The translations under genes were made by a program, and so were the position numbers. From positions 1 through 38,292 of the forward strand of contig CANSEY010000035.1 of the NCBI GenBank assembly GCA_947646015.1: DNA of 38,292 bases. The letters are read 5' to 3'. Below are positions 1-7,190 of the stretch, piece after piece (position 1 is the stretch's first letter; every line of letters begins with the position of its first letter). The stretch is from an uncultured Bacteroides sp. GTDB taxonomy: Bacteria > Bacteroidota > Bacteroidia > Bacteroidales > Bacteroidaceae. The notes beneath the pieces were generated by a model, which did no database searches, was not told where the DNA came from, and worked only from the letters and a program-made list of their open reading frames with translations.

Positions 1-50
1 TAACTAAACTATTCTATTCTTGGAATTTCACAATCCCTTTCTGTTCGTTG

Positions 51-82
51 CAAAGTTACATATAAAACCGATTTCTGACAAA
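51..82 (-). promoter_or_regulatory. Bacteroides-type promoter for a gene beyond the left edge
   Basis: Read on the minus strand, TTTG (79-82) is followed after 20 bp by TAACTTTG (51-58), matching the Bacteroides -33/-7 pattern TTTG / TAnnTTTG. It lies downstream of the response-regulator gene and points out of the window, so it probably drives a minus-strand gene to the left. Nothing else is seen in bases 1-128. Confidence 0.55.
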
Positions 83-128
83 CTATAATCGACAAAATTC
101 ACTTTTTTGCCGATAAATTAGACAATCA

Positions 129-827
129 TCAGCTTCTTTCATCCAAAAATGCCTGAAAAACCTGCTTGTAACTATCACTAATGGGGATATACGTTTTGTC
201 AAAGACGATACGTCCACGGTCGATCACCCGTATTTTGTCCTTTTGGACGATGAATGAACGGTGTACACGTATGAACCGGCTGGAAGGCAAAAGCTCTTCC
301 ATGGCTTTCATGCTCATGAGTGACAAGATGGGTTTGGCATCATCTTCCGTATATATTTTGATGTAATCTTTCAGTCCTTCGATGTACATGATCTTTTTCA
401 GTTCTACCTGTACCAGCTTATAGTCGCTTTTTACAAAGATGCTGTCTATCTCTTCCGGCTTCTGCACCAGCTCGAACCATTGCAGGGCTTTATTGGCTGC
501 TTGCAGGAAATCGACATACGAGATCGGTTTCAGCAGATAATCGAGTGCATTGACACGATAACCGTCGATAGCGTATTGACCGAATGCGGTGGTAAAAACG
601 ATACGCGTACGGGAATCTACCATTTGTGAGAACTCCAGTCCGTTAAGTTCCGGCATCTGAATGTCAAGGAAAAGAAGATCGACTTCTTCGCCCGGCAACT
701 CCTTCATTGCCTGAACTGCACTGGAATATTTTCCTGTAAGTTGCAGAAACGGAGTCTTATTCACATAACTTTCCAGTAGGCCCAGAGCCAATGGCTCATC
801 ATCTACAATGGCACAACGTAATATCAT
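129..827 (-). CDS. LytTR-family response regulator
   Basis: This is a 232-residue two-component response regulator. The receiver domain covers about residues 3-120, with acidic residues at 9-11 (VDDE), the phospho-acceptor Asp55 in LFLDIQMPE and the conserved Lys in the LLKPI motif near 100. A LytTR DNA-binding domain (about 130-230) follows. It is the last gene of the minus-strand efflux operon, 70 bp downstream of its probable partner histidine kinase, so it most likely receives phosphate from that kinase. In LytTR systems the regulator often controls the operon that encodes it; that is inference here. The length is normal for the AlgR/LytR family. Confidence 0.93.
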   Translation of the reverse strand: MILRCAIVDDEPLALGLLESYVNKTPFLQLTGKYSSAVQAMKELPGEEVDLLFLDIQMPELNGLEFSQMVDSRTRIVFTTAFGQYAIDGYRVNALDYLLKPISYVDFLQAANKALQWFELVQKPEEIDSIFVKSDYKLVQVELKKIMYIEGLKDYIKIYTEDDAKPILSLMSMKAMEELLPSSRFIRVHRSFIVQKDKIRVIDRGRIVFDKTYIPISDSYKQVFQAFLDERS

Positions 828-870
828 AATTCTCTATATTTTATTTAATTACCTAAACCGAATATACTCT

Positions 871-912
871 CAATTATTACCTATTACTTAATACTTATTA
901 CTTATTAATACT
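871..912 (-). repeat. Heptanucleotide (ARGTAWT)n array, copy a
   Basis: Read on the minus strand this is a run of 7-bp units: AAGTAAT, AAGTATT, AAGTAAT, AGGTAAT, preceded by AGTATTAAT. It begins inside the last codons of the histidine-kinase gene, encoding its final Ser-Ile-Asn-Lys and TAA, and continues into the gap before the response regulator. The same units recur at 3219-3283, 8741-8901, 11158-11190 and 11567-11595. Confidence 0.8.
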
Positions 913-1971
913 CTCCCTCACACGGATGCTCAGCCTTGATCTATACTCCTTGCCGTCTTCCGAAATACCTTTCTGCCAGGTATACTGGCCTGGATAAAGA
1001 ATCTCCAGTCGTCGGTTCACCTGTTCCAGTCCTATCCCCGAACCACTCTTGTCCATTATGTTCTTCGGGTGGTTGCTGTTGCTTATCTCGCAGATCACTT
1101 CCGTCTCATTTTCCGCAAGATGGATATGGATAAAACTCCGTTCCGTAGGCGATATGCCGTGCTTGAAGGCATTCTCGATCAGCGAGATAAAGATAAGCGG
1201 TGCGATAAGAGTCCGACTGTCCGGCAGTATATCAATCTGCGTAGTCATCTGTACATTGGAAGACAGGCGGATGCGCATCAGTTCGATATAGTTGCGGATA
1301 AAGTCAGTCTCTTTGCCTAGCGGGACGTAGGTCTGCTGATTATCATACAACACATAGCGTAGGAGCTTGCTTAGTTCCTGCACAGCTTGTTGCGCCTTGT
1401 CTGTATCAAAAGCAATTAAGGCATAGATATTGTTCAGCGTATTGAGCAGAAAATGCGGGTTCAGTTGATTGCGCAGATTCTTCAGTTCCGCTTCCGAACG
1501 GTTCCGTTCCGCTTCCTTACGGGCAGCTTCCGCTTGTGTCCATCGGGCACTCATACGTATGGCGGCACTCAGTCCGATGGTGAAGACGAGACTCAGCATA
1601 TCTCTGACAAAGAACAGCCATCCCGGAGGACCACCCGACCGGTGAGGCTTGGGAACAAAGGAAGGATCGAATGTCAGACTCCGCCAAAGGTGCAGCATCA
1701 GACCGATGACACACAACAGGAGAATATTGTAAGTAATATACCTCTTGGTCTGGCTCTGAAAAAGATATCGGGGAACCAGCAGGAAGTAGTTGACGTAGAA
1801 CGCGATCATGAAAGACAACGGTACGGCAGAATGGCGTAAGTATGCCATCCAGTTGATGTTTCCGTTTTCGCGCTCTACAAAGAAGAACGGAAAACCGAAC
1901 ATAATCCCCCAGCCGATAATGTGTATCAGTGCTTCCAGGGGACGACGTGCGGATGTTAGGCTTTGTTTCAT
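898..1971 (-). CDS. LytS/YehU-type sensor histidine kinase
   Basis: This is a 357-residue membrane histidine kinase of the His_kinase (PF06580) type. The N-terminal half has about four hydrophobic segments (near 15-32, 48-68, 80-97 and 118-138), then a short charged coiled segment (145-168). The phospho-acceptor is probably His173 in the motif NQLNPHFLLNTLN. An ATP-binding domain follows, with the N box at LIENAFKHG (Asn267) and a glycine box GSGIGLEQVNRR (310-321). It lies 18 bp after the MacB-like permease and upstream of the LytTR regulator, so it probably senses an envelope signal linked to the efflux pump. Its last codons and stop fall inside a heptad repeat array. Confidence 0.92.
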   Translation of the reverse strand: MKQSLTSARRPLEALIHIIGWGIMFGFPFFFVERENGNINWMAYLRHSAVPLSFMIAFYVNYFLLVPRYLFQSQTKRYITYNILLLCVIGLMLHLWRSLTFDPSFVPKPHRSGGPPGWLFFVRDMLSLVFTIGLSAAIRMSARWTQAEAARKEAERNRSEAELKNLRNQLNPHFLLNTLNNIYALIAFDTDKAQQAVQELSKLLRYVLYDNQQTYVPLGKETDFIRNYIELMRIRLSSNVQMTTQIDILPDSRTLIAPLIFISLIENAFKHGISPTERSFIHIHLAENETEVICEISNSNHPKNIMDKSGSGIGLEQVNRRLEILYPGQYTWQKGISEDGKEYRSRLSIRVRESINK

Positions 1972-1989
1972 AAAGACAAAGATAGTTTT

Positions 1990-3210
1990 TTATTCGTATC
2001 TGATTGCCTCTATCGGGTCTAAATCTGCTGCTTTCTTTGCAGGATACCATCCGAAGAAGACTCCGGTGACGGTGCAGACAGCGAAAGAAAGGAAGACACT
2101 CCAAGGTTGGATGAAGATAGGCCAGTGTGCCACGCTCTTCACGATCCAGCTGGCTCCGCAGCCTATGATGACTCCGATAAGACCTCCCGTAATACTGATC
2201 ATGATAGCCTCGATGAGGAACTGGCTCAGAATATCAACCCCACGTGCGCCGACGGACATACGCAGACCGATTTCACGGGTACGTTCGGTGACGGATACGT
2301 ACATGATATTCATGATACCGATACCGCCCACTACCAGAGATATTCCGGCAATACAGGCGAGCAGGGTGGTCATCAGATCGGTGGTAGAGTTTAGCATCGT
2401 ACTCAACTCCTGTTGGGTACGGATGGTGAAATCGTCTTCGTCCGAAGCTTTCAACTTATGGTTGCGCCGCAGGATTTCCGTGATTTCATCGGTAGCATAC
2501 TCCGTCATGTCTTCCGATAGGGCAGAAGCAAAGACACCCTGAAGATAGGTGACGGCAAGCAATCGTTTCATTACGGTGGTGTAAGGAGCCAGTACGATAT
2601 TATCCTGGTCCTGTCCCATAGAGTTGTACCCTTTGGCTTTGAGCACACCGACCACCCGGAACGGTATCTTGTTGAAGCGGATGATTTTCCCTATCGGATC
2701 GCTTCCGTCCGGAAAGAGGTTGTCTACAATCGTTTTACCGATCACGCAGACCTTAGCCGAACTTTGTATATCGGCTTCCGTAAACATATCTCCGCTTTCT
2801 ACACTCAGCTGACGGATGTCGAGATACTCCAGCCCGACACCGCTGACGGATGACGGGTAGTTGTTGTTACCCGCGATAAGCTGTCCCGACGAAGACACAT
2901 TGGGGCTGATGGCGGATAGGAAATTGGTCTCATCGCGTAAGGCCTCATAGTCGGTCAGCTTCAACGTCTGCATGGCCGATGGGTCTTGCCGGACACCCCC
3001 CCGTCTGTCGGCTCCCGGATGGATCATGATCATGTTCGATCCCATCTCCGATATCTGTTGCTGGATGCTTCGCTTCGATCCCTGACCGATAGCGAGCATC
3101 GTGATGACGGAAGCGACACCGATGATGATACCAAGCATGGTGAGGAAAGCACGCAGCTTGTTGTTCGCCAATGCCCGGAGAGCTATTTTAAATAAGTTAG
3201 TTCCATTCAT
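1990..3210 (-). CDS. MacB-like ABC transporter permease
   Basis: This 406-residue inner-membrane permease has the MacB layout: a transmembrane helix near the N-terminus (about 20-42), a large extracytoplasmic MacB_PCD domain (about 50-250) and three C-terminal helices (FtsX domain, about 283-306, 335-355 and 368-388). The segment after the second helix (VTERTREIGLRMSVGAR) is the conserved FtsX/MacB coupling motif. In E. coli MacB the ATPase is fused to the permease; here it is a separate upstream gene. Together with the MacA-like adaptor and TolC-like channel it should form a tripartite pump. The substrate cannot be read from the sequence. It could be a drug, peptide or lipoprotein-type substrate. 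Confidence 0.92.
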   Translation of the reverse strand: MNGTNLFKIALRALANNKLRAFLTMLGIIIGVASVITMLAIGQGSKRSIQQQISEMGSNMIMIHPGADRRGGVRQDPSAMQTLKLTDYEALRDETNFLSAISPNVSSSGQLIAGNNNYPSSVSGVGLEYLDIRQLSVESGDMFTEADIQSSAKVCVIGKTIVDNLFPDGSDPIGKIIRFNKIPFRVVGVLKAKGYNSMGQDQDNIVLAPYTTVMKRLLAVTYLQGVFASALSEDMTEYATDEITEILRRNHKLKASDEDDFTIRTQQELSTMLNSTTDLMTTLLACIAGISLVVGGIGIMNIMYVSVTERTREIGLRMSVGARGVDILSQFLIEAIMISITGGLIGVIIGCGASWIVKSVAHWPIFIQPWSVFLSFAVCTVTGVFFGWYPAKKAADLDPIEAIRYE

Positions 3211-3218
3211 AAACTACT

Positions 3219-3283
3219 GTTACTTATTACTTAATATTTGATACTTAATACCCAATACCTAATACTTATTACCTATTACTTAT
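3219..3283 (-). repeat. Heptanucleotide (ARGTAWT)n array, copy b
   Basis: On the minus strand there are nine successive 7-bp units (AAGTAAT, AGGTAAT, AAGTATT, AGGTATT, GGGTATT, AAGTATC, AAATATT, AAGTAAT, AAGTAAC). The array starts 2 bp after the ATPase stop codon and ends 8 bp before the permease start codon. It fills almost the whole intergenic gap of the efflux operon. Confidence 0.85.
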
Positions 3284-3285
3284 CT

Positions 3286-4029
3286 TCAATCCTCGTCGCT
3301 TTTGGGCAATGCGGCCAGTGCTTCGGCGGCGGACAGGACATGAGAGTTGACTGTATCTTCAATGACATGACCGTCGCGCAGGCGGATGTTCCGGCTGCTG
3401 TATTGCGCGATTTCGGGATTATGCGTTACGAATATAATGGTACGTCCTTCCGCATGAAGTTTCTGGAACAGGACAAGTATATCAAAAGACGTACGTGTGT
3501 CGAGGTTTCCGGTTGCTTCGTCGGCAAGGATGACCGCAGGGTTGTTTACCAGTGCACGGGCGATGGCTACGCGCTGCATCTGTCCTCCGGACATCTGGTT
3601 GGACTTATGCTCCAACCGGTCGCCCAGACCTACCGCCTGCAACGCTTCGATGGCACGTCGGCGACGTTCGGAAGCGCTCACTGATGAGTTGTACATCAGC
3701 GGTAACTCTACGTTTTCCACAGCCGTCGTCTTGGGCAGCAAGTTGTAGCTTTGGAAGACGAAGCCGATTTTCCGGTTTCTCAGTACGGCACGCTGAGGCT
3801 TGCTCATGGTGCGCACGGAGATGTCATCGAGCAGATACTCCCCGCTGGTAGGAGTGTCCAGACAGCCCAACGTGTTGAGCAATGTGGACTTTCCCGAACC
3901 GGAAGTACCCATGATGGTCACAAACTCACCTTCGTTAATGGTGAACGAAACGCCCCGTAACGCATGGACGGTTTCTTCTCCCACCTGAAAGTCTCGTTTG
4001 ATATTTTGAAGTTCAATTACTTTTTTCAT
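3286..4029 (-). CDS. MacB/LolD-like ABC transporter ATP-binding protein
   Basis: This is a 247-residue stand-alone ABC ATPase of the MacB/LolD subfamily. It has Walker A GTSGSGKST (41-49), a Q-loop in VFQSYNLLP (about 91-99), signature SGGQMQRVAIARAL (147-160), Walker B VILADEATGNLD with catalytic Glu171, and a switch His in the VTHNPE motif. It sits 6 bp after the adaptor gene and upstream of the permease, so it should power that permease. The C-terminus extends about 20 residues beyond the core fold and is acidic (ends KSDED). Confidence 0.95.
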   Translation of the reverse strand: MKKVIELQNIKRDFQVGEETVHALRGVSFTINEGEFVTIMGTSGSGKSTLLNTLGCLDTPTSGEYLLDDISVRTMSKPQRAVLRNRKIGFVFQSYNLLPKTTAVENVELPLMYNSSVSASERRRRAIEALQAVGLGDRLEHKSNQMSGGQMQRVAIARALVNNPAVILADEATGNLDTRTSFDILVLFQKLHAEGRTIIFVTHNPEIAQYSSRNIRLRDGHVIEDTVNSHVLSAAEALAALPKSDED

Positions 4030-4035
4030 ACTTGG

Positions 4036-5265
4036 CTACTTGTTGCTTTTCTTTTTGTTGTTTCCCGGAGGGCCTGGCATGAACGGGCTTCTTTCTCCGT
4101 TTCCCTGACCCGGTTCTCCATCCATACTCTCGCCCGGCATAGCACCGATAGTGGCTTCCGTGATGACCTTGGTTCCTTCGGCAACCCCACTGATGATCTC
4201 AGTGGAAATACCGTTACTGATTCCGATTTCTACCGGATGAGCCATAAAGGTGGTTCCTTCGCGCGTCCATACCTTATGTTCGCCTTCGCAATCTTTCACG
4301 ATGTCATTCTTACCGATCAACGGTGCTTCGGGGGTAAAACGCAAAGCTCTGTTGGGGACAGACAATACATCTTTCTTATCAAGGATAAAGATAGTCACAT
4401 TGGCTGTCAGACGCGGTTTCAGCTTCAAGTCCGGATTCGGAGCAGAGATCACTACTTCATAAGTGACTACCGTGCTGGTACTTGAACTGGCGCTGCTGCT
4501 ACTGCTTGCATCTCCCAGACGAATCTGTGTCACGACTCCGTCAAACACATCATTCGGATAAGCATCGACAGTAAAGCTGGCGCGCTGTCCTTCTTCAATA
4601 CCGCCTATATCTGCTTCATCCACGTCTGCTACTACCTGCATCTGTGTCAGGTCGGCCGCAATGGTGAAGAGGGTAGGAGTTTCGAATCCGGAAGCTACGG
4701 TCTGTCCGGCTTCTACATCGCGGCTGATGACAACTCCGTCTATCGGAGAAGTAATCGTAGCATATGACAGGTTACGTTCTGCCTTTGCCAGAGATGCCTT
4801 GCTGCTGTCGAAAGCGCTCTTGGCCTTCTGATAATTATAGAGAGCCTGCTCGTAGTCGGTATCGCTGATCAATGACTTATCGTGCAATCCCTTGCTACGT
4901 TCGTAGTTCTTCTTCTGATATTCAAATTCGGCTTTGGCACCATCGTAAGTTGCCTGCTGGGATGCCAGTTCACTCTGTAAAGTGACACGGTCCATCTCGG
5001 CAATCAGCTGTCCTTTGGTTACTACCGAGTTGTAATCTACATAAATCTTGTCGATGATACCGGATACCTGCGTACCGACTTCTACTTCTATCACCGGTTC
5101 GATTGTTCCGGTGGCAGTCACCGAATTGGAGATATCGCCTTTACTGACAGTCGCACTGGCATACATCACCTTGTGCTTTGCCGGAGAACCTGTAAAGAAC
5201 CAGATTCCTCCGCCCACTACTACGGCAACTGCCACAGCGATCAGGATAATCTTTTTCGTTTTCAT
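4036..5265 (-). CDS. MacA-like periplasmic adaptor (membrane fusion) protein
   Basis: This 409-residue protein is an HlyD/MacA-type adaptor joining an inner-membrane ABC transporter to an outer-membrane channel. It has an N-terminal membrane anchor (about 5-25), a split lipoyl/barrel-sandwich domain (GTQVSGIIDKIYVDYNSVV near 67 and a second half near 170), a coiled-coil hairpin rich in Ala, Lys, Glu and Gln (about 100-165), and beta-barrel and membrane-proximal domains. A serine-rich insertion (SSSSSASSSTST) lies near residues 254-265. The C-terminus is Gly/Pro/Asn/Lys-rich and probably disordered. Its place between the TolC-like gene and the ATPase/permease pair fits the MacA role. Confidence 0.93.
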   Translation of the reverse strand: MKTKKIILIAVAVAVVVGGGIWFFTGSPAKHKVMYASATVSKGDISNSVTATGTIEPVIEVEVGTQVSGIIDKIYVDYNSVVTKGQLIAEMDRVTLQSELASQQATYDGAKAEFEYQKKNYERSKGLHDKSLISDTDYEQALYNYQKAKSAFDSSKASLAKAERNLSYATITSPIDGVVISRDVEAGQTVASGFETPTLFTIAADLTQMQVVADVDEADIGGIEEGQRASFTVDAYPNDVFDGVVTQIRLGDASSSSSASSSTSTVVTYEVVISAPNPDLKLKPRLTANVTIFILDKKDVLSVPNRALRFTPEAPLIGKNDIVKDCEGEHKVWTREGTTFMAHPVEIGISNGISTEIISGVAEGTKVITEATIGAMPGESMDGEPGQGNGERSPFMPGPPGNNKKKSNK

Positions 5266-5316
5266 TCTATATTCTGTTTTACTTATTTATATTCCGCTTT
5301 TAGTAAGGAAGAAGGC

Positions 5317-6708
5317 TTATAATGCCAGTTTGTCTCCTTGGTAGAACTTCAGCAACTGAGTGTTCAGTATCGCCATGTATTTGGCTTGAAGCTGCTCTTG
5401 CTGTGCTTGCAGCAAGTTGTTCTTTTCTGTCAGCAACTCTACTGTATTCTTCATGCCCAGATTGAACTGTTCGCTGATCAGGTCGTAGCTGATCTGTGTA
5501 CTTTTCAGCTTTTCGTTCGCTGCCGCATAACGTTGCTGCGCACTGTTTGCATCCAGCCAGAGTCCTTCGATGGTCTTATACAGTGTTTTCTGTTCGTCAA
5601 GCAGCGACAGCAGACTTGTTTCGCGCTGTAACTTCGCTTTCTGCACGGCACTCTTGGTCTGACGGTTATTGAAGATAGGAACGCTGACGGAAACACCGAT
5701 GGAGTTGTTCCATCCGTTCTTTACCTGTTCTCCGAAGGTGAAGTCACTGCCGCTGGTGTGGTTCGTTCCGATACCTGCACTCAGACTGATGGTGGGGAGA
5801 TATCCCGCTTTGGCGATATCGATACCCAGTTCCGAAGCCTCTACGCTCAGTTTGCTCGCCTCGATCTCCGGACGGAGGGTAAGCGCGCTCATATACACAT
5901 CCTTCTTGGTGGGCAATGGTAAAAGTACGTTTTCGTCGGACAGGGCGGGGAGATAGACGTTCATTTCATTCTCCCCATCCAATTCGAGCAGTTGTTTCAG
6001 TTGTAATTTGTAGTCCTGCAGAGTGGCTTGCGCTGTTACTAATTGATAACGGTCGGTGCTGACCTGAGCTTCCAGCTGTGCCAGATCACTTTTGGCTATG
6101 CTTCCGGCATTCAGAAGTTCCTGTCCGCGGTCGCGCTGTGCAATGGAAACTTGCAGCGTATTTTCATTGACCTTGACGGACTCCGCTGCATAAAGAATCT
6201 GAATGTAAATCTGAGCAATAGATTCCTGAATACTATTCTCGGACGTTTCTACATCCAGATTGGCTGCCTGATTGTTCAGCTTCTCCTGTTTGATGGTGTT
6301 CAGTCGCTTGCTACCATTATAAATGGTCCACGAAGCATTCAGACCGTAATTGCCATTGTAACTGGTCTTGCTGGTTGTCTCGATCACCTCGCTTCCGCTG
6401 ATCGTTCTGCTTGATTCCTGATATGGACGGTTCACCATGTTCTGGCTCGTAGAGAACGACAGACTGGGGAACAGGGTAGCTTTGGCTGTCTTCACATCGA
6501 TCTGTGTACTTTCCGCATTCACCCGGTTTTTGCGAATCGTAATGTTCTGTTGCAACGCATAGTCGATGCACGACTGTAAATCCCATTGGGCGGGGAGATT
6601 CATCTCGCTCTGGGCGGCTGTCTGCACAGAAGATTCCTGGGCGGATATACCGGGCAGCAGACCCGCTCCAAGAAATACTATCACTGTCAATCTTCTTACA
6701 TTTATCAT
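5317..6708 (-). CDS. TolC-family outer-membrane efflux protein
   Basis: This is a 463-residue outer-membrane factor. It starts with a signal peptide (hydrophobic stretch about 8-23, cleavage near AQE) and contains two copies of the outer-membrane efflux (OEP) repeat with long helical segments rich in Ala, Gln, Leu and Asn. SLSTSQ/ISLSAGIGTNH-type segments resemble the membrane beta-strands. It is the first gene of the operon, 51 bp upstream of the MacA-like adaptor, and should supply the exit duct. The length is typical for TolC proteins. Confidence 0.93.
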   Translation of the reverse strand: MINVRRLTVIVFLGAGLLPGISAQESSVQTAAQSEMNLPAQWDLQSCIDYALQQNITIRKNRVNAESTQIDVKTAKATLFPSLSFSTSQNMVNRPYQESSRTISGSEVIETTSKTSYNGNYGLNASWTIYNGSKRLNTIKQEKLNNQAANLDVETSENSIQESIAQIYIQILYAAESVKVNENTLQVSIAQRDRGQELLNAGSIAKSDLAQLEAQVSTDRYQLVTAQATLQDYKLQLKQLLELDGENEMNVYLPALSDENVLLPLPTKKDVYMSALTLRPEIEASKLSVEASELGIDIAKAGYLPTISLSAGIGTNHTSGSDFTFGEQVKNGWNNSIGVSVSVPIFNNRQTKSAVQKAKLQRETSLLSLLDEQKTLYKTIEGLWLDANSAQQRYAAANEKLKSTQISYDLISEQFNLGMKNTVELLTEKNNLLQAQQEQLQAKYMAILNTQLLKFYQGDKLAL

Positions 6709-6737
6709 ATTTTTATATGTCTATTGATTTACTGGAA

Positions 6738-6769
6738 CGAAGGTACGTACATATTATATTAGCTGCAAA
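6738..6769 (-). promoter_or_regulatory. Promoter of the efflux operon
   Basis: On the minus strand, TTTG (6766-6769) and TACCTTCG (6738-6745) are separated by 20 bp. This matches the Bacteroides -33/-7 pattern with one change in the -7 box (TTCG for TTTG). The predicted start of transcription is about 25-30 nt before the tolC-like start codon. Confidence 0.6.
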
Positions 6770-6875
6770 AGCGATAGACAGATGGCGCTTTTTCGCCGTT
6801 AAATGTTTTTTTTCTGTCGATAGGCAGTTTTTTTGAGAAAAACCATACAAATCATGCAACATTTTGCCATACTTG

Positions 6876-6905
6876 TTTGTTTTAATTATAAAAATTGTAT
6901 ATTTG
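6876..6905 (+). promoter_or_regulatory. Promoter of the DUF4492-cydAB unit
   Basis: TTTG (6876-6879) is followed after 18 bp by a perfect -7 box TATATTTG (6898-6905), 28 bp before the DUF4492 start codon. The region 6709-6933 is otherwise AT-rich and holds only this promoter and the divergent efflux promoter. Confidence 0.65.
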
Positions 6906-6933
6906 TACTCATTACAAATTCTAAGGTCAGCTT

Positions 6934-7170
6934 ATGAAGAATACACTGCTTGCAATATGGAACTTTTATTTGGAGGGTTTCCGTAGTATGACGTTAGGTC
7001 GTACTTTGTGGCTTATTATCTTAGTGAAATTATTCATTATGTTCTTCATCCTCAAAATTTTCTTCTTTCCCGACTTTCTCGGCGATCATCCTACAGATGC
7101 CGACAAGGGTACGTATGTGGGAAATGAGCTGATACAGCGTGCACTTCCGGAGAAAACCACTGATTTTTAA
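6934..7170 (+). CDS. DUF4492 small membrane protein linked to cytochrome bd
   Basis: This 78-residue protein has one strong transmembrane segment (about 25-45, LWLIILVKLFIMFFILKIFFF) after an amphipathic N-terminus, and a short polar C-terminus. It belongs to the DUF4492 family, which in Bacteroidetes commonly sits directly upstream of cydA. The gap to cydA is only 20 bp, so the two are probably co-transcribed and made together. A role as a CydX-like accessory subunit of the bd oxidase is an inference from size, topology and position; no sequence similarity to CydX is evident by eye. Confidence 0.85.
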   Translation: MKNTLLAIWNFYLEGFRSMTLGRTLWLIILVKLFIMFFILKIFFFPDFLGDHPTDADKGTYVGNELIQRALPEKTTDF

Positions 7171-7190
7171 CTCTTAAACTACATAAGATT

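Noticed and set aside
1517-2104. A 195-codon minus-strand frame across the kinase-permease junction
   Set aside because: It overlaps two clear genes in another frame and has no family features.
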